The notes: generated by a model not told the origin, from the letters alone. DNA of 36,236 nucleotides from Pullulanibacillus camelliae (GCF_014642655.1 NZ_BMIR01000030.1:1-36236); one strand, 5' to 3'. Shown: positions 1-7,516, counted from the first letter of the stretch. Program-made: numbers and translations.

Positions 1-103
1 GAACCAAGCGAAGACATTCGCGCGGTAGCTGGAAAAGCGTACAAATTTAGAGTGCCAGAAATACTGGGATGAATAGGGTACCGAGAAAAGTTTGACACAA
101 ACG
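1..103 (+). mobile_element. End of a repeated (probably insertion-sequence) element, left copy
   Basis: This stretch is the exact reverse complement of 36134-36236; identity stops at base 103 on both sides. It carries the last 23 codons of a reading frame (1-72, ending ...FRVPEILG then TGA) followed by 31 bp that end in TTTGACACAAACG. A protein C-terminus followed by a short tail to a sharp repeat boundary is what one expects at the end of an insertion sequence, but I do not recognise the transposase family. The ORF here reads rightwards, toward metA; the metA promoter begins 15 bp beyond the boundary. Exact equality of both window ends suggests the assembler stopped one k-mer inside a multi-copy repeat. 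Confidence 0.6.
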
Positions 104-118
104 AAATAAATCATCTGA

Positions 119-147
119 TTGACTTACGTATCCGTCTTGGCTATGAT
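119..147 (+). promoter_or_regulatory. Sigma-A promoter of metA
   Basis: TTGACT (119-124), 17-bp spacer, TATGAT (142-147): near-consensus vegetative promoter 55 bp before the metA start. It lies wholly outside the repeated element ending at 103, so metA expression need not depend on the element. No room for an S-box riboswitch is left between promoter and gene. Confidence 0.75.
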
Positions 148-201
148 AAACATTATAATACTCTGAATTGAAAAAGTAGTTTAAAAAGGGGAGAAGGAAC
201 G

Positions 202-1110
202 TTGCCAATAAAAATCCCTAAATTATTACCAGCACGCGATATTCTGGAAAAGGAAAATATTTTTCTCATGGATGATGAACGGGCGATAACACAAGATATC
301 CGCCCGTTAAATATCGTTATCCTCAATTTGATGCCGTTAAAGGAAAAAACAGAAACACAATTATTAAGGCTCTTGGGGAATACGCCTTTACAGGTGAACG
401 TCACATTGCTATATACCTCAAGCTATGAAGCAAAGCACGTGAGTCAGTATCATTTGGAGCAATTTTATTCAACCTTTGATCACATCAAAGAGCGTCGTTT
501 TGACGGTATGATTATCACAGGGGCTCCAATCGAACATATCCCATATGAAAAGGTACATTATTGGCCGGAATTAACGGAAATCATGGAATGGTCTAAAACC
601 CATGTCACATCGGTTTTTAATATCTGCTGGGGAGCACAAGCGGCTCTTTATTATCACTTTGGTATTGATAAAAAGCCACTAAAGGAAAAGCTTTCAGGGG
701 TTTATACGCATACGCTGACTGATCCAACAGTTAAATTGGTGCAAGGCTTCGATGAGGAATTTGTTGCTCCGCATTCGCGCCACACCACGATTCTTGAAAG
801 TGATATTCTAGCAAACTCTGAATTGCAGCTCTTGTCCTCATCAGATGAGGCCGGGGTGTTTATTGTTATGTCAAAGGATCAAAAGCAAATCATGGTGACA
901 GGTCACTTAGAGTATGATGCCTTTACTTTGCAGGATGAATATCTGCGGGATCAGGCTGGAGGGTTCAATCCGAAGCTACCCCAGCACTATTATCCCAATG
1001 ATGATCCAGAGAAGAAACCTGTTCACCGCTGGCGTTCACATGCGCATCTCATCTTTTCTAATTGGTTGAATTATTATGTTTATCAGCAGACGCCTTACGA
1101 ATGGGAATAG
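202..1110 (+). CDS. metA: Homoserine O-acetyltransferase MetA
   Basis: Transfers an acyl group to the hydroxyl of L-homoserine, the first committed step of methionine synthesis; cytoplasmic. The 302-aa length is normal for the MetA family (about 301 aa in Bacillus). Visible family marks: [20 protein letters not shown] at 41-60, nucleophile Cys142 in [10 protein letters not shown], and the His235/Glu237 pair in GHLEYD, forming the known Cys-His-Glu triad. Residue 111 is Glu (GAPIEH); in the Bacillus cereus enzyme Glu at this position selects acetyl-CoA, whereas enteric succinyltransferases have Gly, so acetyl transfer is inferred. Start is TTG at 202, chosen because GGGGAGAAGG lies 4-13 bp upstream and the translation begins with the conserved [12 protein letters not shown]. 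The ABC ATPase follows after 42 bp with no promoter seen, so co-transcription is possible. Confidence 0.95.
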   Translation: MPIKIPKLLPARDILEKENIFLMDDERAITQDIRPLNIVILNLMPLKEKTETQLLRLLGNTPLQVNVTLLYTSSYEAKHVSQYHLEQFYSTFDHIKERRFDGMIITGAPIEHIPYEKVHYWPELTEIMEWSKTHVTSVFNICWGAQAALYYHFGIDKKPLKEKLSGVYTHTLTDPTVKLVQGFDEEFVAPHSRHTTILESDILANSELQLLSSSDEAGVFIVMSKDQKQIMVTGHLEYDAFTLQDEYLRDQAGGFNPKLPQHYYPNDDPEKKPVHRWRSHAHLIFSNWLNYYVYQQTPYEWE

Positions 1111-1152
1111 GATACTGAACACAACAGAAATAGAACAAGGGAGGAAAGGGAT

Positions 1153-1926
1153 GTGGTTGTCGATATCAACTCTATTTCTTGGAAACGTGGGGAGGATTGG
1201 ATATTAAGAGACGTCTCATGGCATATTCGTCGAGGAGAGCATTGGAGTCTTGTTGGCCTTAATGGCTCGGGCAAGACGACTTTATTAAATATGATCTGCG
1301 GCTATTTATGGCCGACAAGTGGCAGTGTATCTGTTTTAGGAGAGACATTTGGGCGGTGTGATCTCAGAGAATTGCGCAAGCGCATTGGTTGGGTCAGCAA
1401 TTCACTTCAGGAAAAGCTGCATCAGGAGAATACGGCCAAAGAAATTGTCTTGAGCGGACGATTTGCTTCAATCGGACTTTATGATCACATTACTCCAGAG
1501 GACGAAGCACGTGCAGAGGGGTTCCTTCGGCTCATGCGGTGCGAAGCTTTGATGGATAGGGCGTATCAAACGTTTTCTCAAGGAGAACGCCAACGGATTC
1601 TCATAGCGAGAGCCCTCATGGCTTCTCCAGAGCTTCTTATTTTAGACGAGCCGTGTACAGGACTTGATCTGCTTGCGCGTGAACAGCTTTTGGAAATGAT
1701 TGATAAGATTGCTCAAGATCCTCATGGACCGACCTTGATCTATGTGACACATCATGTTGAGGAAATTTTACCTTGTTTCACACATACATTGATGCTCAAA
1801 AAGGGTGAAGTATTTCATTCAGGACCTACACCATCTGCCTTAACCACTGAACAACTCACTGACTTTTTTGAAACACCCATTGCCCTTAAGCAGCAAGATG
1901 AGAGGGTCTGGCTCAGCTTAGTGTAA
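1153..1926 (+). CDS. ABC transporter ATP-binding protein (ModF/YlmA-like)
   Basis: A 257-aa single-domain ABC ATPase that would energise import or export across the membrane. Walker A GLNGSGKT at 35-42, signature SQGER at 142-146, Walker B LLILDE at 161-166, switch His200 in VTHH. The remembered nearest types are YlmA of Bacillus and the molybdate-related ModF ATPases, but no permease or binding protein gene is present on either side, so the substrate is unknown and it may be an orphan ATPase. Start GTG at 1153: GGGAGG at 1139-1144 sits at ideal distance; an overlapping ATG at 1151 is in another frame. A strong terminator follows directly (1939-1970). Confidence 0.88.
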   Translation: MVVDINSISWKRGEDWILRDVSWHIRRGEHWSLVGLNGSGKTTLLNMICGYLWPTSGSVSVLGETFGRCDLRELRKRIGWVSNSLQEKLHQENTAKEIVLSGRFASIGLYDHITPEDEARAEGFLRLMRCEALMDRAYQTFSQGERQRILIARALMASPELLILDEPCTGLDLLAREQLLEMIDKIAQDPHGPTLIYVTHHVEEILPCFTHTLMLKKGEVFHSGPTPSALTTEQLTDFFETPIALKQQDERVWLSLV

Positions 1927-1938
1927 ATGATCACATCT

Positions 1939-1970
1939 CGACTCGTATCCATTTTGCGAGTCGCTTTTTT
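1939..1970 (+). terminator. Rho-independent terminator after the ABC ATPase
   Basis: Stem CGACTCG (1939-1945) / CGAGTCG (1957-1963), then CTTTTTT. The interspersed repeat begins immediately after the T run. Confidence 0.85.
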
Positions 1971-2280
1971 AAAGATCAGAAAGTATAAAATTTCTAGTCA
2001 TGAGGTTGGTGCGCAATGACGCTTCAGGTAACTCGCTTTCCGCGGGGGAGTGGTAAGCTTCCTCGCGCTGCTAAGGTCTTACCGATCCCCCACTTCCTGC
2101 AGGAGTCTCGTATCCGTATCATGAGTCAGAGGCGCTCGAGGAACATATGATTTTAGAGTGTTCCGAATCTCGCGCCTTGCGCTCCATTCCACTTGACCAG
2201 GCAACGAAGCCTCTTTCATATTGGATGATGCTCTATACTTAAGGACAAGGACCGGGCATGCTTTTCGCCCGGTTTTTCTT
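1971..2280 (+). repeat. Interspersed structured repeat, module A, copy 1
   Basis: Alignable over its whole length with 3683-4011 and 30946-31270, and over its 3' half with 6225-6374 (minus strand). Conserved blocks in order: GATCAGAAAGTATAAAATTT with a pairing AGAAA/TTTCT; CTCGCTTTCCGCGG; AGTGGTAAGC that pairs with GTCTTACC some 20 bases later; TCATGAGTC; GGAACA...TGTTCC around TTTTAGAG; TCTCGCGCCTTGCG; and a final terminator CCGGGC/GCCCGG (2252-2272) with TTTTT. Three nested stems plus a terminator suggest a transcribed structured RNA or a mobile repeat carrying a terminator. Open frames here (for example 2079-2375 minus) are not convincing genes. Confidence 0.8.
2252..2280 (+). terminator. 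Terminator at the 3' end of repeat module A, copy 1
   Basis: Stem CCGGGC (2252-2257) / GCCCGG (2267-2272), loop ATGCTTTTC, followed by TTTTTCTT. Also present in the copy at 6250-6270 (minus) and, with one base change, at 31237-31262; decayed in the copy at 3972-4000. Confidence 0.75.
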
Positions 2281-2410
2281 ATACTATCGGAATGTATAAC
2301 TTCGCTGCCGCTCATAAAGGAAGAGAGCATAAGGCGGGCTTTGACTTTCGCCACCTGAGCTTGGCGACACGACACCCTTAGTGTGTGAGTGTGAAGGCGT
2401 GAGCATCAGG
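2281..2410 (+). repeat. Interspersed repeat, module B, copy 1
   Basis: A second shared block directly after module A. It matches the revcomp of 6057-6256 (AATGTATAACTTC, CTCATAAAGGAA, GGGCTTTGACTTT, then GAGCTTG-GCGACA...CTTAGTGTGTGA, ATCAGG) and weaker copies at 4011-4075, 19948-20070 and 30868-30933. In this copy the small GTGATTT/AAATCAC hairpin found in the others is degraded to GTGAGTGTGAAGGCGTGAG. Confidence 0.65.
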
Positions 2411-2812
2411 CTACAACAAACGAAGGGTGAAAGCTTCCACATCAGGAGTGAGCGTAATAAATGGTGTGGTCAAGAGAACAAAAGCTTTGGACAACACAAC
2501 AAAAGGAGGTTCCATTTTAACAAAAACCAGTTATAAGGTAACAAATAAAACTCGAGGTTTACGAAAAGAGAACGAATCCGAGGTTTAAGCTTCCGAATTC
2601 AGGTGTGAACGTGATAAAAGTCTCTCAAAAAGAAAAGATCATTTTAATAAAAAGCCTCCTCAAAGGGCAAATAGGAGTAAGTAAAAATAGATAAAAAGTC
2701 AAGCCTCTTTTTTAATGGTGCTTTCCTTTATTCTTAGCACTTGATTAATTTATGCGAACCTTCCTTTCTTCAATCCATACACTGTAGTGATGATATTGAA
2801 GGAGGAGATCGC
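2411..2812. other. Gene-free stretch with short repeat remnants
   Basis: No convincing gene. Two similar short segments, AAGCTTCCACATCAGGAGTG (from 2431) and AAGCTTCCGAATTCAGGTGT (from 2588), look like decayed tandem remnants of the module B tail. A good ribosome binding site AAAAGGAGG near 2500 is not followed by a start codon at usable distance. The remainder is A-rich and holds the leader of the next gene. Confidence 0.5.
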
Positions 2813-3637
2813 TTGACACCACGTTTTAAAAAAATATGGATAAGCGTTCTATCGGTGGTCATCCCTTTGCTTATTATCGGCGCGGCTAGCCTAGCGGTGG
2901 TTTTATATAGCGATGATGATCACCAGCACAGCGATAAATCATCGCAGCATCATGAGTCGCACGAAAAGAAAGAGCATAAGCAGGAAAAAGCGAGTAAGCT
3001 ATGGGGGATTGACACAGTAAATGAAGTGACACAGCCCTTCCTAAAATGTGTCAATGACCATTTTGGAAAACCGGACGTTGTTGCCCGCTATTTAACAGGA
3101 AAAAAAGGGGCATATAAGGGTCTGACAAGTCAAGAAATCAAGCTTCTTCACAAAAACAAGCTGTCAGTCTTACCTATATATAATCAATTTACCAATGCAA
3201 CAGGAAAAGATAATGGCGCTAAGGAAGCCAAACGGGCCATTCAAGCAGCCAAAAATTTAAAGGTTCCGAAAGAGACATTGATCATTGCTGATATCGAGCC
3301 AAAATATCCAGTGGATAAGCAGTTTATCATTGCGTGGACGAAAACCATTGTTGATGCTCATTATAAACCAGGGATATATGGCAACTTTGGACATGATAAT
3401 TTGAAAGGTGTTTATAAGCAAGCCCAGAAATCTGATAAACAAGTGAAAAAGCAGCTTGTGCTATGGACTAACACACCGAGTAAAGGAACATCTACCAAGA
3501 AAAAGGCACCCAAATCTTTTGAAGGGGCGAGTCCGAATAGCGCTCAAACCATTGGATGGCAATACGGGATTGAAGCGAAGCATTGTAATATAGATACGAA
3601 TATTTTTAAAGGCCAAATCCAATCGGATTTATGGTAA
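2813..3637 (+). CDS. Membrane-anchored DUF1906 (glycoside-hydrolase-like) protein
   Basis: A 274-aa protein with a short basic N-terminus, one hydrophobic segment at about residues 10-32 (signal anchor), a His/Lys/Glu-rich linker (about 36-60) and an extracellular domain from about 62. The domain begins GIDTVNEVTQPFL, continues with VVARYLTGK, the loop LPIYNQF, and acidic ADIEPKYP, and ends with IGWQYG; this is the pattern of DUF1906 (Rv2525c-like), a TIM-barrel related to GH25 lysozymes. A role in cell-wall or polysaccharide binding or hydrolysis is inferred; activity is unproven for the family. Start TTG at 2813 is chosen because AAGGAGGA (2799-2806) precedes it; the open frame extends upstream to 2741 but with no ribosome binding site. 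It stands alone between two repeat copies. Confidence 0.8.
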   Translation: MTPRFKKIWISVLSVVIPLLIIGAASLAVVLYSDDDHQHSDKSSQHHESHEKKEHKQEKASKLWGIDTVNEVTQPFLKCVNDHFGKPDVVARYLTGKKGAYKGLTSQEIKLLHKNKLSVLPIYNQFTNATGKDNGAKEAKRAIQAAKNLKVPKETLIIADIEPKYPVDKQFIIAWTKTIVDAHYKPGIYGNFGHDNLKGVYKQAQKSDKQVKKQLVLWTNTPSKGTSTKKKAPKSFEGASPNSAQTIGWQYGIEAKHCNIDTNIFKGQIQSDLW

Positions 3638-3646
3638 AACGAATGT

Positions 3647-3681
3647 TCACCTCCAAATGAAGGATCTGGAGGTGATTTTTT
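3647..3681 (+). terminator. Terminator after the DUF1906 gene
   Basis: Stem TCACCTCCA (3647-3655) / TGGAGGTGA (3667-3675) followed by TTTTTT. Repeat copy 2 starts right after the T run, as in copy 1. Confidence 0.88.
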
Positions 3682-3682
3682 A

Positions 3683-4011
3683 AAAGATCAGAAAGTATAA
3701 AATTTCTTGTCATGAGGCCGTTGCGCGATGCCGCTACAGGTTACTCGCTTTCCGCGGGAGAGTGGTAAGCCTCCTCGTGTTGAGCGCTGCGGGTCTTACC
3801 GATCTCCCACTTTTCGCAGGACTCTAGTATTATCCACATCATGAGTCGGCGGCGCCCTAGGAATACACGATCTTAGAGTGTTCTGAATCTCTCACACCCT
3901 CCGCTCCCATCCACTTGATCAGGCAATGAATCCTCTTCCATAATAAGGATACTCTTATAGCTAGACAAGGATCGCGCACGCTTTTCGCCCAGTTTTTCTT
4001 ATAACGTCACT
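3683..4011 (+). repeat. Interspersed structured repeat, module A, copy 2
   Basis: Same block order as 1971-2280: AAAGATCAGAAAGTATAAAA, CTCGCTTTCCGCGGGAGAGT, GGTAAGC paired to GTCTTACC, CATCATGAGTC, then GGAATAC...GTGTTCT around CTTAGA. That last stem keeps pairing through G-U wobbles compared with GGAACAC/GTGTTCC in copy 3, which argues for selection on RNA structure at least in the past. This is the most diverged copy: the terminal hairpin reads CGCGCACGCTTTTCGCCCAG and would no longer terminate well. Confidence 0.8.
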
Positions 4012-4075
4012 TTATAATTTTGCAGAAGGCCTTAAGTTTGGGCTTCGATATTTGCCACCAAAGCTTACAGGTCAT
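4012..4075 (+). repeat. Interspersed repeat, module B, copy 2 (partial)
   Basis: Begins TAACGTCACTTTATAATTTTG followed by CAGAAGGCCTTAAGTT and TTTGCCACCA, very close to the start of the copy at 19948. It lacks the GTGATTT hairpin tail. Confidence 0.6.
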
Positions 4076-4240
4076 GTTGATAGATATTTTTTAATCAGTG
4101 CAGCAGAAAAAGCTGAATCCTTTTTAGGATTATTGTAAAAGTGGAAAGTAAGGGGGAGGGGGGAAGCGTCTTAAAGGTTTCACTGCTTACAATGTGTTAT
4201 TCTGAGATCAGGTATAGGGTAGAAAAAGGAGGGGGCAAAC

Positions 4241-5152
4241 ATTACGCCAGGTAAAATTGTTATTGCTGGGGGTTCGGGGTATTTAGGACAGCATTTTGCT
4301 CAATTTTTAGTTAAAAAGGGATATGATGTATGGATTTTGACGAGAGGTGTTACACGTGAGGAAAACCATTTACATTATGTTCATTGGGATGCGAAAGAAC
4401 GGGGGGACTGGTGGCAGGCGATCGAAGGCTGTGAGATCTTACTTAATTTGACGGGGAAGAGCATTCATTGTGTGTACAATGAGACAAACAGAGAAGTCTT
4501 ACTTCGTTCAAGGATTGATGCAGTTAAGGCATTGCAAGAGTACGTGTTGACAACGACACATCCACCACGACTCTTTATCCAGGCTAGTGCAGTTGGTCGA
4601 TATGGTAATACATATGAGCCTTGCACGGAAGGGGCACCAGTAGGCAAAGGCTTCTTAGCTGAATTATGTAAGCGGTGGGAGGAGACCTTTTTTCATCACG
4701 ATTTACCCGCCACACGTCAGGTGGTGTTGCGGATTGGGCTGGTTCTGGGGAAATCTGGAGGCGCCTTGGAACCGTTAAAAAAACTGACAAAGTACCACCT
4801 TGGGGGTACAGTTGGTTCGGGAAAACAGGTGATGAGCTGGATACATAGTGATGATTTGCAGCAAATTCTTCTTTACGTGATTGAGAACGATCAGTGTACG
4901 GGGGCTTATAATGCGTGTGCTCCCATGCCTGTCACCAATAAAGTGTTTATGAAACGATTACGGACAGTTATGCATAAAACTTTCGCATTACCGGCACCTG
5001 CATTTCTCGTGAAAATCGGGGCTCCGCTCGTGCTTCGAACCGACTCAAGTATTGCTTTAGAGGGAACGTATAGCCTCCCTACGCGTTTATTAAAAAGTGG
5101 TTTCGCGTTTACCTATAAGGAGCTTAAGACAGCGTTAGAGGATTTAGTGTAA
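4241..5152 (+). CDS. yfhF: YfhF-like NAD(P)-binding epimerase (SDR, TIGR01777/DUF1731), apparent ATT start
   Basis: A 303-aa extended short-chain dehydrogenase-like protein, same length as remembered Bacillus YfhF. The nucleotide-binding loop GGSGYLG is near residues 10-16, NLTGKS near 80, NREVLLRSRI near 93, FIQASAVGRYG near 125, MSWIHSDD near 205, and a C-terminal DUF1731 helix region. The substrate is unknown for the family. The first ATG/GTG/TTG in frame (TTG at 4337) would delete the whole GGSGYLG motif. Upstream, an in-frame TAG stands at 4220 and the only codons between are AAA AAG GAG GGG GCA AAC ATT. AAAGGAGGGGG (4225-4235) is ideally placed for ATT at 4241, so an AUU start is inferred. 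Monocistronic: repeat upstream, terminator downstream. Confidence 0.85.
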   Translation: MTPGKIVIAGGSGYLGQHFAQFLVKKGYDVWILTRGVTREENHLHYVHWDAKERGDWWQAIEGCEILLNLTGKSIHCVYNETNREVLLRSRIDAVKALQEYVLTTTHPPRLFIQASAVGRYGNTYEPCTEGAPVGKGFLAELCKRWEETFFHHDLPATRQVVLRIGLVLGKSGGALEPLKKLTKYHLGGTVGSGKQVMSWIHSDDLQQILLYVIENDQCTGAYNACAPMPVTNKVFMKRLRTVMHKTFALPAPAFLVKIGAPLVLRTDSSIALEGTYSLPTRLLKSGFAFTYKELKTALEDLV

Positions 5153-5181
5153 AGATACTCAGGTTAAAGAATTCCGTTATA

Positions 5182-5225
5182 AAAAGCCGAGGATGGTCAT
5201 GTTGGCACATCTTCGGCTTTTATTT
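5182..5225. terminator. Bidirectional terminator between yfhF and the staygreen-like gene
   Basis: AAAAGCCGA (5182-5190) pairs with TCGGCTTTT (5213-5221); A run on one side and T run on the other serve the two converging genes. Confidence 0.8.
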
Positions 5226-5237
5226 ATATTAAAGAGG

Positions 5238-5744
5238 TTATTCTATAAAAAATCTTGGTATTCCATAGTAGACAAAGTGCTGAAATTCCGGATAGGTAGA
5301 TTGATATGAAATGTAGATGGGACAGTCGAGTAGATAGGGATGGTTGACAAAAAATGAATGATCTCCATTAACGATGCCTTTAAGAGCTTGCGACATTGCT
5401 TTATGAAAAATATAAAGCCTAACCTTTGCTTCTTGTCTATCAAACTCTCCCCCACTTACAAAAACTTTTCCGTGAAGGAAAAAATGCCCTTGAGGGCTCT
5501 GTTTCCAATCAGCAACAACTTCATCACGTACTTGCAGGTTGATAGCTGAATAATCATAGATGTAACCAATGCTTAAGAAGAGTTCAGCAGATGTTGCTGA
5601 ATGTGTTAAGGTATATTTTCTTCCTTCAATTGGTCGAACTGTTGAAGCTGGGGGAATAAATTTAATGTGAAGCTGATTTGGGTTAAATGCTGACAAGAAC
5701 AACCACTTCCCATTACAGTGTTCTTTAATACTATATGTTAGCAT
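5238..5744 (-). CDS. Staygreen-family protein
   Basis: A 168-aa soluble protein. Segments RKYTLTH (42-48), RDEVVADWK (73-81), VSGGEF (96-101), YIFHKAM (111-117), IVNGDHSFF (124-132) and YPEF (151-154) match the order and wording of the staygreen domain known from plant SGR, the enzyme that removes Mg from chlorophyll a. Bacterial homologues exist, and some are reported to have Mg-dechelatase activity; what the substrate would be in a non-photosynthetic Firmicute is not known. ATG at 5744 is the only usable start; the ribosome binding site is weak (only CCTTACCG upstream), so expression may be low. It is a single gene, convergent with yfhF, with no tetrapyrrole gene nearby. Confidence 0.8.
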   Translation of the reverse strand: MLTYSIKEHCNGKWLFLSAFNPNQLHIKFIPPASTVRPIEGRKYTLTHSATSAELFLSIGYIYDYSAINLQVRDEVVADWKQSPQGHFFLHGKVFVSGGEFDRQEAKVRLYIFHKAMSQALKGIVNGDHSFFVNHPYLLDCPIYISYQSTYPEFQHFVYYGIPRFFIE

Positions 5745-6064
5745 GTAAGATTCGGTAAGGGTGAATATACAGACATGAGGTTCTAAAAGTTTTTGGATGT
5801 TTTTGTTAATAGGAGAAAGGAGGATTTATGAGGTGAGAGGCTTGAAGTCTAAAAAAAGAAAAGAAGCTTCAGTGTGACAATAATAGAAATATTGAGCAGC
5901 ATCCGTTTGCAGGTTAAAAAGAAGAAAAAAGATTGGGAGCAAGCGGATCAACGCTTAAAGGTGGGGATAGACAGAAGCTTTTGCGACATGCTGGTCAGCT
6001 CCCTTAGTAAAAGATCCAACTTGATCAGATGCCTATTAGAAAATTTGGCTTGCACCGCTTCGTT
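5745..6064. other. Gene-poor region with a possible broken small ORF
   Basis: AGAAAGGAGG (about 5814-5823) precedes tiny frames: ATG-AGG-TGA at 5828, and GTG at 5833 giving a 14-residue basic peptide ending TGA at 5877. An overlapping GTG at 5874 opens a 68-codon frame (…KKKKKDWEQADQRLKVGID…) that runs into the repeat at 6065. The overlap GTGTGA could be translational coupling, but the frames match nothing I recognise; they may be the remains of a frameshifted gene cut by the repeat. Confidence 0.35.
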
Positions 6065-6158
6065 GGTACTCCTGATGTGATTTTTACAAATCACACACTT
6101 CGGTTGCACCCTATGGGTACTCCTGATGTGATTTTTACAAATCACACACTTAGGTTGT
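6065..6158 (-). repeat. Two tandem 51-bp units of the module B tail
   Basis: GGTACTCCTGATGTGATTTT starts at 6065 and again at 6116; each unit contains the hairpin GTGATTT-TTAC-AAATCAC. The spacing of 51 bp (17 codons) lets an open frame pass through both, which explains spurious ORFs here. On the minus strand this is the tail of module B duplicated. Confidence 0.8.
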
Positions 6159-6374
6159 CGCAAGCCTCTGGTAGCAAAAGTCAAAGCCCGACCTTATACG
6201 ATTTTTCCTTTATGAGTGTAAGAGAAGTTATACATTCTGATTGTATTAAGAAAAACCGGGCGAAAAGCATGCCCGGTCCGTGTCCTTAGTATAGAGCATC
6301 ATCCGATATGAACTAGGCTTCATTGCCTGGTCAAGTGGATGGGAACGCAAGGCGCGAGATTCGGAACACTCTAA
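6159..6374 (-). repeat. Interspersed repeat, inverted copy (module B plus 3' half of module A)
   Basis: Reverse complement of copy 1: reading on the minus strand from 6374, TTTAGAGTGTTCCGAATCTC, CTTGACCAGGCAATGAAGCC, GATGATGCTCTATACT, the CCGGGC/GCCCGG terminator (about 6253-6270), then AATGTATAACTTC, CTCATAAAGGAA and GGGCTTTGACTTTTGC. The 5' half of module A is missing; similarity stops abruptly at 6374, next to the terminator of the MBL gene. Confidence 0.8.
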
Positions 6375-6390
6375 AGCGGAAACGTGCACC

Positions 6391-6420
6391 AAAAAACGCA
6401 TAAGAGCAAGCTCTTATGCG
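6391..6420 (-). terminator. Terminator of the MBL-fold gene
   Basis: Perfect 10-bp stem CGCATAAGAG (6397-6406) / CTCTTATGCG (6411-6420); on the minus strand it is followed by TTTTTT (complement of 6391-6396). Confidence 0.88.
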
Positions 6421-6439
6421 CCTTACATCCATACACTGA

Positions 6440-7183
6440 TTAAAAGGATTTATTCGCAAGTTCTTTTAACTGTTCGTTGGCATTATCATTACAAAGACCG
6501 CCGTGATAGCAGATGATATTTTCAACATCAAAGTTCACAAATTTCTTTAAAGATTGAGTAGCTGCGGCCATATCTGGTGTGACTTGTACGTTAGGTCCAA
6601 CCACTTTGCCATTTTCAGAAACAAAAGCATCCCCTGTAACTAATGTTTTACTCTCATTAAGGTATAAACTGATATGTCCAGGTGTATGACCCGGGGTGAA
6701 GATAACAGTGATTCCACCGCAGAAGGGGAGAACGTCGTCATCTTTTAATACTGTATCCACATGGGCTTGGGGTGCTTTAGCAAAAAGGGCACGTGCTTGG
6801 TTGCGCTGTTCCTCTGGAAGGGAGTCGAAGCGTTTGGCCATTTGCTCTGGATCAAATTTAATCAGCGGTTTTTCACCTTGAATATAAGGCACGTCCTTTT
6901 CATGGGCATAGACTTCAATATTTTGTGATGATTGATCTAATAGAGCGGGAAGGCTACCAATATGGTCAATATCTTGATGGGTCAGAATGATTTTATTTAG
7001 CTTTTCAAAGGGAATGCCCGCTTGATTCATTGCTTCACGAATCGCTTCCACTTGGCCAGGCATTCCAGTGTCAATAAGAATAACATTGTCATCATCCCAG
7101 ATGACGGTTGGGTGAATGGCCATGGCGTGACCACCCATATTCATCGACAACTCTAACATTTCAACACCTTTTGCTAATTTCAT
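6440..7183 (-). CDS. MBL-fold metallo-hydrolase
   Basis: A 247-aa cytosolic metallo-beta-lactamase-fold hydrolase of unknown substrate. Metal-binding pattern: THQDIDH with His69, Asp71, Asp73 and His74, then TPGHTPGH (His166/His170), GDAF (Asp185) and CYHGG (His227). The first motif is H-x-D-x-D-H rather than the usual H-x-H-x-D-H, a variant seen in a subset of these proteins and likely to alter metal binding. Start ATG at 7183 has GAGGAGG eight bases upstream. Single gene with its own promoter (7265-7293) and terminator (6391-6420). Lactonase, thioesterase or glyoxalase-like activities are all possible. Confidence 0.85.
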   Translation of the reverse strand: MKLAKGVEMLELSMNMGGHAMAIHPTVIWDDDNVILIDTGMPGQVEAIREAMNQAGIPFEKLNKIILTHQDIDHIGSLPALLDQSSQNIEVYAHEKDVPYIQGEKPLIKFDPEQMAKRFDSLPEEQRNQARALFAKAPQAHVDTVLKDDDVLPFCGGITVIFTPGHTPGHISLYLNESKTLVTGDAFVSENGKVVGPNVQVTPDMAAATQSLKKFVNFDVENIICYHGGLCNDNANEQLKELANKSF

Positions 7184-7264
7184 AACAATAACCTCCTCGA
7201 GTGTTTGTACTCATGGGTTTTTACATACCATGTTTTTTAATAAATACTTTATGTATCGTGTTAT

Positions 7265-7293
7265 ATTCTACGATGAACACTTATCTATGACAA
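7265..7293 (-). promoter_or_regulatory. Sigma-A promoter of the MBL-fold gene
   Basis: On the minus strand TTGTCA (7293-7288), 17-bp spacer, TAGAAT (7270-7265), about 80 bp before the start codon. Confidence 0.65.
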
Positions 7294-7366
7294 GAAAATA
7301 GCATTTATTCATTTTTTCTCAAGTTTTTGGAGATCTTGTAAAGTGTGGCATACAAGTACAAGCACC

Positions 7367-7516
7367 TTAGGAGGAGGTGCCTGATATATATTTGGTCATC
7401 TTTTTATGATGTCTATTATCAATTTTTTCTTCAATTTTTTGAAGAAGCTTTTGATCATTAATGATCTCGCCTTTATTTTTATTGACAAGCTCTTTAAATG
7501 ATAGCTGTTTTTTCAT
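7367..7516 (-). CDS. fbpB: FbpB-like small basic protein
   Basis: A 49-aa, Lys-rich protein starting MKKQLSFKELVNKNKGEIIN and continuing DQKLLQKIEEKIDNRHHKK. The SFKELV-N-K-EI...L-KIEEKI--RH pattern is that of the Fur-regulated basic protein FbpB family of Bacillus, which works with the small RNA FsrA in the iron-sparing response. ATG at 7516 has GAGGTGA six bases upstream on the minus strand. An imperfect Fur-like AT-rich segment lies at about 7529-7545, overlapping a possible TACAAT -10, but it is too weak to call. The family assignment rests on pattern memory of a short protein. Confidence 0.7.
   Translation of the reverse strand: MKKQLSFKELVNKNKGEIINDQKLLQKIEEKIDNRHHKKMTKYISGTSS

Noticed and set aside
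2079-2375. 98-codon open frame on the minus strand
   Set aside because: It lies wholly inside repeat modules A and B; the equivalent frame is broken in other copies and there is no ribosome binding site.
6065-6158. Possible CRISPR-like array
   Set aside because: Only two units of 51 bp with no spacers; the units belong to the interspersed repeat family and no cas gene is near.
6029-6289. Two overlapping open frames with internally repeated peptides (PDVIFTNHTLRL twice)
   Set aside because: The repetition is caused by the 51-bp tandem (17 codons) of the module B tail; both strands are open by chance and no start signal is present.
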